The position numbers were made by a program, and so were the translations under genes. From assembly GCF_001482195.1 (NCBI RefSeq), contig NZ_KQ759763.1, positions 3,161,601 through 3,225,600 on the forward strand: a DNA stretch of 64,000 nt, given 5' to 3'. Origin of the DNA: Luteimonas abyssi (GTDB lineage Bacteria > Pseudomonadota > Gammaproteobacteria > Xanthomonadales > Xanthomonadaceae). Position 1 is the first letter of the stretch; the number at the start of each line of letters is the position of its first letter. This document shows positions 8,910 through 17,592 of this stretch, one piece after another. Below the pieces are notes generated by a model, which made no database searches, was not told the DNA's origin, and saw only the letters and a list, made by a program, of their open reading frames with translations.

Positions 8910-9896
8910 ATGTCGGCCGCTACCCCTTCCCCGCCTCCCTCCGCCCGACCGCTGTCGCGTCGGGCGCGGCTGCGCGCCAGCCTGCGGCGCTGGTTCGACA
9001 CCGACATGCCGGGCGACGACGATGCCGGCGGCGCATCCAGCGCCGGGGCCGATCGCATCGACTGGCTGCGCGCGATCCCGTTCATCGGCATGCACCTGGC
9101 CTGCCTGGCGGTGTTCTGGGTCGGCATCTCGCCGGTGGCCGTGGCCGTGGCCGTGGCGCTGTACGCGATCCGCATGTTCGCGATCACCGCGTTCTACCAC
9201 CGCTATTTCTCGCACCGCACGTTCCGCGCCTCGCGGCCGGTGCAGTTCGTGTTCGCAGCCATCGGCGCGTCCAGCGTGCAGCGCGGGCCACTGTGGTGGG
9301 CCGCGCACCACCGCAACCATCATCGGCATGCCGATCTCGAAGGCGATCCGCATTCGCCGGTGGTGCACGGGTTCTGGCGCAGCCATGTCGGCTGGTTCCT
9401 GACACGGGACGGATTCCGCACCGACTGGACGCGCATCCCCGATCTGGCCCGTTTTCCCGAACTGCGCTGGCTCGATCGCTACGACATCGTGGTGCCGGTG
9501 CTGCTGGCCGCCGCTTTGTTCGGGGTCGGCGCACTTCTCGAACGCGTGGCGCCCGGCCTGGGCACCTCGGGTCCGCAACTGCTGGTGTGGGGGTTCTTCG
9601 TGTCCACCGTGGTGCTGTTCCATGCCACGGTCACGATCAATTCGCTGGCGCACCGGTTCGGCCGCCGCCGCTTCGACACCCGTGACGACAGCCGCAACAA
9701 TCTGTGGCTGGCGCTGCTGACCTTCGGCGAGGGCTGGCACAACAACCATCATTTCTTCCCCGGCACCGTGCGTCAGGGCTTCCGCTGGTGGGAGATCGAC
9801 CTGACCTGGTACGGCCTGCGGTTGCTGGCGGCATTCGGACTGGTCCGCGATCTCAAGCCGATCCCGGACTGGGTGCTGGCCAAGGCCAGGGGCTGA
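8910..9896 (+). CDS. Acyl-CoA/acyl-lipid delta-9 fatty acid desaturase
   Basis: Membrane di-iron desaturase of 328 residues that introduces a double bond into saturated acyl chains. All three histidine boxes are visible: HRYFSH (97-102), HHRNHHRH (133-140) and WHNNHH near 274. Hydrophobic stretches flank them (about 58-88 and 200-245). The ~35-residue Ser/Pro/Arg N-terminus is probably disordered. It is the first gene of a seven-gene run that includes two CFA-family methyltransferases. The products of desaturation are the substrates of such methyltransferases, so a pathway order is suggested by the gene order. Confidence 0.92.
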   Translation: MSAATPSPPPSARPLSRRARLRASLRRWFDTDMPGDDDAGGASSAGADRIDWLRAIPFIGMHLACLAVFWVGISPVAVAVAVALYAIRMFAITAFYHRYFSHRTFRASRPVQFVFAAIGASSVQRGPLWWAAHHRNHHRHADLEGDPHSPVVHGFWRSHVGWFLTRDGFRTDWTRIPDLARFPELRWLDRYDIVVPVLLAAALFGVGALLERVAPGLGTSGPQLLVWGFFVSTVVLFHATVTINSLAHRFGRRRFDTRDDSRNNLWLALLTFGEGWHNNHHFFPGTVRQGFRWWEIDLTWYGLRLLAAFGLVRDLKPIPDWVLAKARG

Positions 9897-9901
9897 CGCG
9901 G

Positions 9902-11191
9902 ATGCGCATCGCGGTGGTGGGCAGCGGCATCTCGGGACTGGCATCGGCCTGGTGGCTGTCGCGCGGCCACGAGGTCGTGCTGTTCGAGAGCGAAGCGCGC
10001 CTCGGCGGGCATACCCATACCCATACCGTGCACGACGACGCCGGGGCGCTGGCGGTGGACACCGGCTTCATCGTGTTCAACCCGACCCACTATCCGCTGC
10101 TGACGGCGCTGTTCGACGAACTCGGCGTGGCCTCGCGCGAGACCACGATGAGCTTCTCGGTGCATCGCGACGCCGATGGGCTGGAGTACAACGCCGGCAG
10201 CCTCTCCGGCCTGTTCTGCCAGCCGCGCAACCTCGCCTCGCCCGCCTTCTGGGGCATGCTGCGCGATCTGGTGCGCTTCTACCGGCAGGCTCCCGCCCTG
10301 CTCGATCTCGACGGCCCCGGCCCCACCCTGGGCGAGTATCTGCGGACGCATCGCTACGGGGCCACGTTCCGCGATGCGCATCTGGTCCCGATGGCCTGCG
10401 CGCTGTGGTCGTCGCCGTCGAGCCAGGTCCTCGATTTCCCCGCACAGTATCTGGTGCGCTTCATGGCCAACCACCGGATGCTCGACCTCGGGCGGCGCGC
10501 GCCGTGGCGCACTGTGGTCGGCGGATCGTCGGCCTACGTCGACGCGATGCGGCGGCGCTGGCGGGTGGACGCGCGCACCGCCTGCCCGGTGTTCGGGGTT
10601 CGGCGCGATGCCGATGCGGTCGAAGTGGTCAGCGCACGCGGGGTCGAGCATTTCGACCATGTGGTGCTCGCCTGCCACAGCGACCAGGCGCTGGCGCTGC
10701 TGCAGGATCCCGGCGATCAGGAACGTGCGCTGCTGTCGTCGATCCGTTACCAGGCCAACGACGTCGCCCTGCACACGGATACCTCCGTGCTGCCGCGCCG
10801 TCGCGCCGCCTGGGCGGCATGGAACGCGCACATTCCCGAGCACGACGACGCGGCCTGCACGGTGAGCTACTGCATGAACCTGCTGCAGGGGCTGCAGGCG
10901 CGCGAGACCTACGTGGTCACGCTCAACCGCACCGCCGCGATCGCGCCCGACCGGCTGATCGCGCGGATGCGCTACGCCCATCCCGTCTACGACCACGCCA
11001 TGGTCGCCGCCCAGCGCGCGCGCGACCGCATCCAGGGCCATCGGCGGACCTGGTTCGCCGGCGCCTACTGGGGCTGGGGGTTCCACGAGGACGGAATCCG
11101 CAGCGCGCGCGACGTGGTCGCCGCGCTCGATCCCGCAACCCTGTCGCCGCCCGCGCCGCTCGCGGGCGCGCCCGCGGCAGCTACCGCGTGA
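9902..11191 (+). CDS. FAD-dependent oxidoreductase, NAD(P)-binding amine-oxidase-like
   Basis: A 429-residue flavoprotein starting MRIAVVGSGISGLASA, a textbook Rossmann FAD-binding GxGxxG (residues 7-12), with E at the end of strand 2 (VVLFESEARLGGH). It belongs to the family found next to DUF1365 and CFA synthase in many proteobacteria; the substrate is not established, though a lipid or acyl role is likely from context. It starts five bases after the desaturase stop, and its TGA overlaps the next GTG as GTGA. The His/Thr repeat HTHTHTVHD after the FAD site is unusual but in the expected position. Confidence 0.9.
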   Translation: MRIAVVGSGISGLASAWWLSRGHEVVLFESEARLGGHTHTHTVHDDAGALAVDTGFIVFNPTHYPLLTALFDELGVASRETTMSFSVHRDADGLEYNAGSLSGLFCQPRNLASPAFWGMLRDLVRFYRQAPALLDLDGPGPTLGEYLRTHRYGATFRDAHLVPMACALWSSPSSQVLDFPAQYLVRFMANHRMLDLGRRAPWRTVVGGSSAYVDAMRRRWRVDARTACPVFGVRRDADAVEVVSARGVEHFDHVVLACHSDQALALLQDPGDQERALLSSIRYQANDVALHTDTSVLPRRRAAWAAWNAHIPEHDDAACTVSYCMNLLQGLQARETYVVTLNRTAAIAPDRLIARMRYAHPVYDHAMVAAQRARDRIQGHRRTWFAGAYWGWGFHEDGIRSARDVVAALDPATLSPPAPLAGAPAAATA

Positions 11192-11970
11192 ACGCGTCGG
11201 CGCCGTTGCACAGCGCGGTCTACGAAGGCTGGGTGCGGCATCGCCGGCACGCGCCGGTGGCGCACGCGTTCCGCTACCGCATGGCCCAGCTCTACCTGGA
11301 CCTGTCGGAACTCGACCGGGTGTTCGCGCGCCGCTGGCTGTGGTCGCGCGAGCGCGCCAATCTCGCCAGCTTCCGTCGCGACGACTTCCTGCGCCCGACC
11401 GCCATCGACCTGGACACCGCCGTGCGCGAACGGGTCGCGGAGACGACCGGCCGCGCCCCGGACGGCCCGATCCGCCTGCTCGCCCACTTGCGCTATGCGG
11501 GGATGCAGTTCAATCCGGTGAGCTTCTACTACTGCTACCGCGCCGACGGCCGCACCCTGGACGCCGTCGTCGCCGACATCACCAATACGCCCTGGCGCGA
11601 ACGCCACGCCTACGTGCTCGACATCGCCGCCGGCGAACGCCGCGGGCGCGCCTGGGGCTGGCGGTTCGACAAGCGCTTCCACGTCTCGCCGTTCATGCCG
11701 ATGGACTGCGGCTATCACTGGCGCTTCACCGCACCCGGGGAGGATCTCCGTGTCCACATGGATGTCGAGCGAGACGGCGTACGGACATTCGATGCCACCC
11801 TGTCGCTGCAACGTCGACCGCTCGACGCGTCCGGGTTGGCGCGCGTGCTGTGGCGCTACCCGCTGATGACCGCCCAGGTCGTCGGCACCATCCACTGGCA
11901 GGCGCTGCGGCTTTGGTTCAAGCGCGCACCTGTCCACGATCACCCGCGCAAGACCGCGCCCCTGCCATGA
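11188..11970 (+). CDS. DUF1365 family protein
   Basis: A 260-residue protein from a GTG that overlaps the preceding stop (GTGA). Conserved DUF1365 features are seen: YRMAQLYLDLSELD, the central FNPVSFYYCY, and the KRFHVSPFMPMD segment. The biochemical function is unknown. The family almost always sits with the FAD oxidoreductase and CFA synthase and has been proposed to act on acyl chains. Its last codons read CCC CTG CCA TGA, the same tail as the two minigenes that follow, and the TGA overlaps the first minigene ATG. Confidence 0.88.
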   Translation: MNASAPLHSAVYEGWVRHRRHAPVAHAFRYRMAQLYLDLSELDRVFARRWLWSRERANLASFRRDDFLRPTAIDLDTAVRERVAETTGRAPDGPIRLLAHLRYAGMQFNPVSFYYCYRADGRTLDAVVADITNTPWRERHAYVLDIAAGERRGRAWGWRFDKRFHVSPFMPMDCGYHWRFTAPGEDLRVHMDVERDGVRTFDATLSLQRRPLDASGLARVLWRYPLMTAQVVGTIHWQALRLWFKRAPVHDHPRKTAPLP

Positions 11971-12000
11971 ATCCCCTGCCATGAGTCACCTGCCATGACC
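11961..12000 (+). repeat. Triplicated CCTGCCATGA and ATGA relay of two 5-codon minigenes
   Basis: CCTGCCATGA occurs three times at exact 14-base intervals (11961, 11975, 11989). Each copy contains ATGA, a start codon overlapping a stop. The chain is: DUF1365 stop 11968-11970 / ATG 11967 of a 5-codon ORF (MNPLP) ending 11984 / ATG 11981 of a second 5-codon ORF (MSHLP) ending 11998 / ATG 11995 of cfa. A ribosome finishing DUF1365 could reinitiate three times in succession. Tandem duplication of the original overlap is the simplest origin; a regulatory role is inference. Confidence 0.7.
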
Positions 12001-13260
12001 GAGCTCGCCGACGCCACATCCCGCAGCCACCCGTCCGGTCTCGACGGCTGGTTGCGCCAGCGCCTGCTCGCCCAGTTGGCGACCCTCGCCCACGGCGAGC
12101 TGCATCTGGTGGATGCCTGGGGCGAAAGGCGCCTGGGGGCGCCCGCCGCCGACGGCTTGGCCGTCCGCGTACAGGTCGACGACCCGGCCTTCTACCGTGC
12201 GGTCGCCGCGCAGGGCAGCGTCGGCGCCGGAGAGGCCTACATCGAAGGCCACTGGCGCTGCGACGACCTGGTCGCGCTGGTGCGCCTTCTGCTGCGCAAC
12301 CGCGATCTGCTCGACGGCATGGAGAACGGCCTCGCGCGCCTGGGCGGCCTCGCGCTGCGCGGCTGGGCGGCCCTGCGCCGCAACACCCGGGCCGGCGCGC
12401 GCCGCAACATCGCCGCGCACTACGATCTCGGCAACGATTTCTTCGGCCTGTTCCTGTCGCCGGACCTGATGTACTCGTCGGCGCTGTTCGAGCAGCCGGA
12501 CGACACCCTCGAGATCGCCTCCACCCGCAAGCTCGACCGCATCTGCCGGCGCCTGGATCTGCGACCCGGCATGCGGGTGGTGGAGATCGGCTCCGGCTGG
12601 GGCGGGTTCGCGGTGCACGCAGCCACCCATTACGGCTGCCACGTCACCACCACCACGATCTCGCGCGAACAACATGCGCTGGCGCGTGCGCGCATCGACG
12701 CCGCAGGCGTCGGCGACCTGGTCGATCTGCGCCTGGACGACTACCGCGACCTCGACGGCCGCTACGACCGGCTGGTGTCGATCGAGATGATCGAGGCGAT
12801 CGGCGCGCGTTACCTGGACACCTATTTCGCCAAGCTGTGCACCCTGCTCGAACCCGACGGCCTCGCCCTGCTGCAGGCCATCACCATCGAGGACCATCGC
12901 TACGCGCAGGCGCGCGACAGCGTGGACTACATCAAGCGCTTCGTGTTTCCCGGCAGCTTCATTCCGTCGCTTGCGGCGATGCTCGACGCCAAGACCCGCA
13001 CCGGCGATCTGCAGCTGATCGGCCAGGACGATTTCGGCCTTTCCTACGCCCGTACCCTGCAGCTGTGGCGCGAGCGCTTCCTGGCGCGGCTGCCCGACGT
13101 CCATGCGCAAGGCTTCGACGAGGCGTTCGTGCGCATGTGGACGTTCTACCTCGCCTACTGCGAAGGCGGCTTCCGGGAGCGCTCCATCGGCGTGTCGCAT
13201 CTGCTGATGGCGCGGCCGGGCTACCGGCCGGCGTCGGGCTCCGCGGTGCCGGCAGCGTGA
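11995..13260 (+). CDS. cfa: Cyclopropane-fatty-acyl-phospholipid synthase
   Basis: Adds a methylene from S-adenosylmethionine to cis double bonds of membrane phospholipid acyl chains. It has 421 residues. The N-terminal lipid-binding part contains GEAYIEGHWRCDDL (79-92). The catalytic domain has HYDLGNDFF (142-150), the SAM motif VVEIGSGWGGF (195-205), SIEMIEAIG and FVFPGSFIPS. The family's usual length is about 380-420. Translation is probably coupled to the upstream gene through the ATGA relay. It lies directly behind the acyl-modifying FAD and DUF1365 genes and shares an operon with a second, shorter homologue. Confidence 0.94.
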   Translation: MTELADATSRSHPSGLDGWLRQRLLAQLATLAHGELHLVDAWGERRLGAPAADGLAVRVQVDDPAFYRAVAAQGSVGAGEAYIEGHWRCDDLVALVRLLLRNRDLLDGMENGLARLGGLALRGWAALRRNTRAGARRNIAAHYDLGNDFFGLFLSPDLMYSSALFEQPDDTLEIASTRKLDRICRRLDLRPGMRVVEIGSGWGGFAVHAATHYGCHVTTTTISREQHALARARIDAAGVGDLVDLRLDDYRDLDGRYDRLVSIEMIEAIGARYLDTYFAKLCTLLEPDGLALLQAITIEDHRYAQARDSVDYIKRFVFPGSFIPSLAAMLDAKTRTGDLQLIGQDDFGLSYARTLQLWRERFLARLPDVHAQGFDEAFVRMWTFYLAYCEGGFRERSIGVSHLLMARPGYRPASGSAVPAA

Positions 13261-14045
13261 GCACGACCACGCTCCTGCTGGCGATCTGGATCGGCGCCAC
13301 GCTCGCGCAGACCGCCGCCTGGGCCTGGCAGCGGCGCGCCGCGAACGCCAACATCGTCGATGCCGTGTGGTCGAGCACGGTGGCCGCGTCGGCGCTGCTG
13401 GCCGCCGCCGTGGGCGACGGCGCGGTGCAGGCGCGAATCGCCCTGGCCGTGCTCGGCGGCGCCTGGGGCCTGCGCCTGGCCCGTCACCTGTGGGCGCGCG
13501 TGGGCGAGGCCGAGGACGGCCGCTACCGCTATCTGCGTGATCACTGGCAGGGCCACCAGGGCAAGTTCTTCGTCTTCTTCCAGGCGCAGGCGCTGCTGGC
13601 GCCGCTGTTCGCACTGCCGTTCGTGGTCGCGGCGGATAGCCCGCAGACCACCCTGTGGCCATGGATCGCGCTGGCCGTCGCGATCTGGGCGATCGCGGTG
13701 GCCGGCGAAACCGTCGCCGACCGCCAGCTCACGCGCTTCCGCGCCGATCCCGGGAATCGCGGCGGGGTGTGCCGCGACGGGCTGTGGCGGTATTCGCGCC
13801 ATCCCAACTACTTCTTCGAATGGCTGCACTGGTTCGCCTACGTGGCGCTCGCGGTCGGCGCGCCGCTGTGGTGGCTGACGTGGGCCGGCCCGGTGGTGAT
13901 GTACGTGTTCCTGCGCTACCTCAGCGGCGTGCCGTGGACCGAGCGGCAATCCCTGCGCAGCCGCGGCGAGGCCTATCGCGACTACCAGCGCACCACCTCG
14001 ATGTTCTTTCCCTGGCCCCCGCGCCGCAAGGAGTCCGCCCGATGA
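13257..14045 (+). CDS. DUF1295 family integral membrane protein
   Basis: A 262-residue inner-membrane protein with about six hydrophobic segments, starting at a GTG that overlaps the cfa stop (GTGA). The C-terminal part carries the steroid-reductase-like signature: GLWRYSRHPNYFFEWLHW, then MYVFLRYLSGVP, ERQSLRSRGEAYRDYQR. Such motifs occur in NADPH-dependent lipid or sterol reductases and isoprenylcysteine methyltransferases. The actual reaction of DUF1295 is not established; a reductive step on a modified acyl chain fits the operon. Confidence 0.87.
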   Translation: MSTTTLLLAIWIGATLAQTAAWAWQRRAANANIVDAVWSSTVAASALLAAAVGDGAVQARIALAVLGGAWGLRLARHLWARVGEAEDGRYRYLRDHWQGHQGKFFVFFQAQALLAPLFALPFVVAADSPQTTLWPWIALAVAIWAIAVAGETVADRQLTRFRADPGNRGGVCRDGLWRYSRHPNYFFEWLHWFAYVALAVGAPLWWLTWAGPVVMYVFLRYLSGVPWTERQSLRSRGEAYRDYQRTTSMFFPWPPRRKESAR

Positions 14046-15124
14046 ACGCCGCCACCGACGACGACACCCTGCACCACGACACCCCGGCGCCCGGCCTGAT
14101 CGGCCTGGCCGAGCGTGGGCTGGTGCCCGACGCGGCGCTGCGCATCGGCATCCGCCGCCTGTGCGCGCAGCGCCTGGCCGAAGAATCCGAAGGCGGGCTG
14201 GAAGCGCAGTCGGCCCGGTTCGAGCGCCGGCTGCAGGAACTGCGCGGCAGTGCGGTGGCCCTGCACACCGATGCCGCCAACCGCCAGCACTACGAACTGC
14301 CCGCCGACTTCTTCCGCCACGCCCTCGGCCTGCGCTTGAAGTACAGCAGCTGTTACTACCCGACCGGCCGCGAAACCCTGGACCAGGCCGAGGATGCGAT
14401 GCTCGAGCTCTACGGCCAGCGCGCTGAACTCGCCGACGGCCAGGACATCCTGGAGCTGGGCTGCGGCTGGGGCTCGCTGACGCTGTGGATGGCCGAGCGC
14501 TACCCCGACGCGCGGATCACCGCGGTGTCCAACTCCAACGGCCAGCGCGAACACATCGAAGCGCGCTGTCGCGAACGCGGCATCGACAACGTCCGTGTGA
14601 TCACCTGCGACGTCAACGCGCTCGCACTGGACCCGGCGCAGTTCGACCGCTGCGTGTCGGTGGAGATGTTCGAACACGTGCGCAACTACGCGGTGCTGCT
14701 GGAGCGCATCGCCGGCTGGTTGCGCCCGGGCGGCAAGCTGTTCGTCCACATCTTCGCCCACCGCCACCTCATGTACCCGTACGAGACCGCCGGCGAAGAC
14801 AACTGGATGGGCCGGCATTTCTTCACCGGCGGCCTGATGCCGGCCGCCGACACGCTGCTGCACTTCCCCGAACACGTCCGCCTCGAGCAACGCTGGCTGC
14901 TCGACGGCACCCACTATGCGCGCACCGCCAACCACTGGCTCGAACGCCAGGACCAGCAGCGCGAACCGATCATGGCGCTGATGCGGCAGACCTACGGCGA
15001 CGCCGGCGCGGCGCTGTGGTTCCAGCGCTGGCGCATTTTCTGGATGGCCTGCGCCGAGCTGTTCGGCTACGCCGACGGACAGGAATGGCTGGTCGCCCAT
15101 TACCGCTTCGCGCGCCGCGACTGA
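14042..15124 (+). CDS. SAM-dependent methyltransferase, second CFA-synthase-like enzyme
   Basis: A 360-residue class I methyltransferase with ILELGCGWGS (136-145), SVEMFEHVRNY and a C-terminal region resembling CFA synthases (FWMACAELFGY). It lacks the N-terminal lipid-binding domain and the FPGS motif of the CFA gene upstream, and has HIFAHRHLMYPYE and GEDNWMGRHFF instead. It therefore belongs to the divergent group that includes plant coclaurine-N-methyltransferase-like enzymes, not classical CFA synthase. The start overlaps the DUF1295 stop (ATGA). A methyl- or furan-fatty-acid role is possible, by analogy with CFA-type genes in other proteobacteria, but is not shown by the sequence. Confidence 0.88.
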   Translation: MNAATDDDTLHHDTPAPGLIGLAERGLVPDAALRIGIRRLCAQRLAEESEGGLEAQSARFERRLQELRGSAVALHTDAANRQHYELPADFFRHALGLRLKYSSCYYPTGRETLDQAEDAMLELYGQRAELADGQDILELGCGWGSLTLWMAERYPDARITAVSNSNGQREHIEARCRERGIDNVRVITCDVNALALDPAQFDRCVSVEMFEHVRNYAVLLERIAGWLRPGGKLFVHIFAHRHLMYPYETAGEDNWMGRHFFTGGLMPAADTLLHFPEHVRLEQRWLLDGTHYARTANHWLERQDQQREPIMALMRQTYGDAGAALWFQRWRIFWMACAELFGYADGQEWLVAHYRFARRD

Positions 15125-15202
15125 AGGCCGTCGAGCGATGTCCGAGCCGCATACCACAGGCGCCGCCCACGTAGCCGCCGCCACGCACCCCGGAGAACCG
15201 CC

Positions 15203-15766
15203 ATGCGTCCCTACCGCTTCATCGCGCGCGCCCTGTTCGTCGGGGCGCTGGCCATGACCGCCGCCTGCAGCGGCAACGACACCCGGCAGATCCCGCCGGC
15301 CGCCCACGTCGACGTGCCGCGCTTCATGGGCGATTGGTACGTGATCGCGCAGATTCCCACCTACATCGAGCGCGAGGCCTACGACTCGGTGGAGACCTAC
15401 GCGCTGCGCGACGACGGCCGCATCCAGACCACGTTCCGCTACCGCAAGGGCGGCCACGACGAACGCGTGCGCACCATGCATCCGGTCGGCACCGTGCGCG
15501 AGGAAGGCAACGGCGCGATCTGGGGCATGCAGTTCGTGTGGCCGATCAAGGCGGAGTACGTGATCGTCTACGTCGACGACGACTACCAGCAGACCATCGT
15601 CGGCCGCAGCAAGCGCGACTACGTCTGGCTGATGGCGCGCACGCCCAGCATTTCCGAAGCGGATTACCAGGCCCGCATCGCCTTCATCGCCGGACTGGGA
15701 TACGACACCTCGCAGATCCGCCGGGTGCCGCAGCAGGCGGCGGCCCAGGCCGCCAGCGCGGACTGA
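15203..15766 (+). CDS. Outer-membrane lipocalin lipoprotein (Blc-like)
   Basis: A 187-residue lipoprotein: signal peptide, lipobox MTAAC with C22 as the acylated residue, and Ser at +2, which suggests outer-membrane sorting. The lipocalin signature follows: GDWYVIA (43-49) and YDSVETYALRDDGRI. Bacterial Blc proteins bind fatty acids or lysophospholipids and help maintain the envelope under stress, in keeping with the lipid-modifying genes before it. It is preceded by a 78-base gap with a GGAG ribosome site eight bases from the ATG, so it may be last in the operon or have its own promoter. Confidence 0.92.
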   Translation: MRPYRFIARALFVGALAMTAACSGNDTRQIPPAAHVDVPRFMGDWYVIAQIPTYIEREAYDSVETYALRDDGRIQTTFRYRKGGHDERVRTMHPVGTVREEGNGAIWGMQFVWPIKAEYVIVYVDDDYQQTIVGRSKRDYVWLMARTPSISEADYQARIAFIAGLGYDTSQIRRVPQQAAAQAASAD

Positions 15767-15774
15767 CGCAGCGG

Positions 15775-16032
15775 CCGACCGCATCCACGAACCGGCGCAC
15801 TAGCGGGTCCTCCGGAAGCCTGTCGAGATACGGGAGGTCGATGGCGAAGCCGGGCGGCCGGGCGGACGGTTCCACGATCGCGACGCCTGCGGGCGGCGAC
15901 CCCCTGCGGGTGGCCGCCGATGAGCGCGTCGAACTCACGCGCCTCCAGCTTCGCCAGGGCTGCACCCGGATCGGCCCGCGGCCGCACGACGAGATCGCCG
16001 TCATCGGTGACCGCACGCCGCAACGCCTCCGC
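15775..16032 (-). pseudogene. Decayed 3' end of a LysR-type regulator gene (frameshifted)
   Basis: Two minus-strand frames each carry pieces of what reads like one LysR C-terminus: EFDALIGGHPQG (with VTDDGDLVV before it) in one frame, then GVAIVEPSARP and DPLVRRFVDAV in another. A frameshift near 15890 joins them. No DNA-binding N-terminus exists on this strand. It probably represents a regulator whose 5' end was lost together with that of the neighbouring transporter relic. Identification is by eye only. Confidence 0.4.
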
Positions 16033-16036
16033 CGCC

Positions 16037-16527
16037 GGAGTCGCGGGACTCACGCGCGATCCGGTCGCGCCCGGTGCACGGCTCGTGCTGTCGGTCGGCG
16101 GCGCCGGGGGAACCGCCCTGCTGCTGCGGCGCTGCTTTGGTGCGAGACTTGCGCGCTCGCTACCCGTGGCCTCGATGCGACGGTGCTGACGGCGCCGATC
16201 TTCTTCGCACCGGCCGCGATGTCCGGCGTCCGCGCGCAGATCGAAGCGGCGCCGTCGCTCGCATCGGCCTGTATCGGCCTGACGTTCGCGTGCAAGCTCG
16301 GCCTGCAGGTCCTGGATGCGCTCGCGTTTCCGGGCACGACGGCGGAGCGGTCGGGCGCCGGCCTCGTGCCGGGCAACCGCAACGTCGGTCTGGTGTGGTC
16401 CGCACTGGGCACCGCCGGTTCGCCGCGGCCGGCGCCTTACTTCGCCGCCACCCAGTTTCCGATCTACATCACACCGCGGTTGACCGAGATCTTCGCCCGC
16501 CGCGCCGAAAAAGGAGTCGTTACCGCG
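16037..16527 (+). pseudogene. Decayed C-terminal part of a bile-acid:sodium-symporter-like permease
   Basis: Plus-strand frames give TRDPVAPGARL and ALLLRRCFGARLAR, then, after a frame change near 16170, GLDATVLTAPIFFAPAAMSG, VPGNRNVGLVWSALG and FAATQFPIYITPRLTEIF. The GNRN-GL and AxxQFPIY pattern resembles the last helices of BASS-type permeases. The N-terminal half is missing and the last frame runs without a stop into the DUF2891 start. Together with the LysR relic this looks like a deletion that removed the facing 5' ends of two divergent genes. Confidence 0.42.
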
Positions 16528-17544
16528 ATGACCACCGCCTTCCCCGTCCTGACCGACACGCTCGCCGCCCGTTTCGCGCACATCGCCCTCGGCCATGTCC
16601 GGCGCGAGTATCCCAACAAGCCCGGCCACGTCCTGGCGGGGCCGGAGGACGCGCGGACGCCGAGCGCACTGCATCCGCTGTTCTACGGGAGTTTCGACTG
16701 GCACTCGTGCGTACACGGTTACTGGATGCTGGCGCGCCTGCTGCGCCGCCATCCCGACGGCGAGGCCGCCGCGGACATCCGAGCCCTGTTCGACGCGCAA
16801 TTCGTGGAGGACAAGGTCGCAGCGGAATGCCGCTATCTCGAGGCGCCGACGTCGCGCGGCTTCGAGCGTCCCTACGGCTGGGGCTGGCTGTTGAAACTGT
16901 CGGCGGAACTCTCGCTGCTGGACGGAACGCCCTGGCACGCGCGGCTGGCGCCGCTGGCCGCGGTCTTCGTGCAGCGTTTCCGCGATTTCCTGCCGCTCTC
17001 GGCGTATCCGGTCCGGGTGGGCACGCACTTCAACACCGCGTTCGGCCTGCGCATGGCCGCCGACCATGCGGTCGCGACACAGGACGCCGCATTCGCCTCG
17101 CTGCTGCGCGAAACCGCCCTGCGCTGGTATGGCGAGGATGCGGATTGCCCGGCCTGGGGCGAGCCGGGTGGCGACGACTTCCAGTCGTCCGCGCTGATCG
17201 AGGCCGAATGCATGCGCCGGCTGCTGGCGCCCGCCGACTTCCTGCCCTGGTTCGACCGCTTCCTGCCCCGGCTTGCGGACCGGGCACCGGCCACGCTGTT
17301 CTCGCCGGTCGCGGTCAGCGATCGCACCGACGGCAAGATCGCGCATCTCGACGGGCTCAACCTCAGCCGTGCCTGGTGCTGGCGGGCGCTCGCGCAGGCG
17401 GTCCCCGGGGACGACGTACGACGCGCGATCCTGCTCGACGCCGCGCACCGCCACCTCGACGCCGGCCTCCCCCATGTCGCCGGCGATTACATGGGCGAGC
17501 ACTGGCTGGCGAGCTTCGCGGTCCTGGCCATCGACGAGGCCTGA
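16528..17544 (+). CDS. DUF2891 family protein
   Basis: A 338-residue protein of unknown function, close to the family's usual length. Conserved features include HPLFYGSFDWHSCVHGYWML, RPYGWGWLLKL, and PAWGEPGGDDFQSS with SRAWCWRAL nearer the end. The pattern suggests an (alpha/alpha)6-barrel-like fold with acidic and aromatic pockets. AAGGAG lies 11 bases before the ATG. There is no signal peptide. The frame continues upstream into the permease relic without a stop; the ATG at 16528 was chosen because the conserved domain starts there. Confidence 0.85.
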   Translation: MTTAFPVLTDTLAARFAHIALGHVRREYPNKPGHVLAGPEDARTPSALHPLFYGSFDWHSCVHGYWMLARLLRRHPDGEAAADIRALFDAQFVEDKVAAECRYLEAPTSRGFERPYGWGWLLKLSAELSLLDGTPWHARLAPLAAVFVQRFRDFLPLSAYPVRVGTHFNTAFGLRMAADHAVATQDAAFASLLRETALRWYGEDADCPAWGEPGGDDFQSSALIEAECMRRLLAPADFLPWFDRFLPRLADRAPATLFSPVAVSDRTDGKIAHLDGLNLSRAWCWRALAQAVPGDDVRRAILLDAAHRHLDAGLPHVAGDYMGEHWLASFAVLAIDEA

Positions 17545-17592
17545 CCGCATCGATCCGGCCGGCGCGCGGCGGAGACTCCCGAACGGTCCGTG

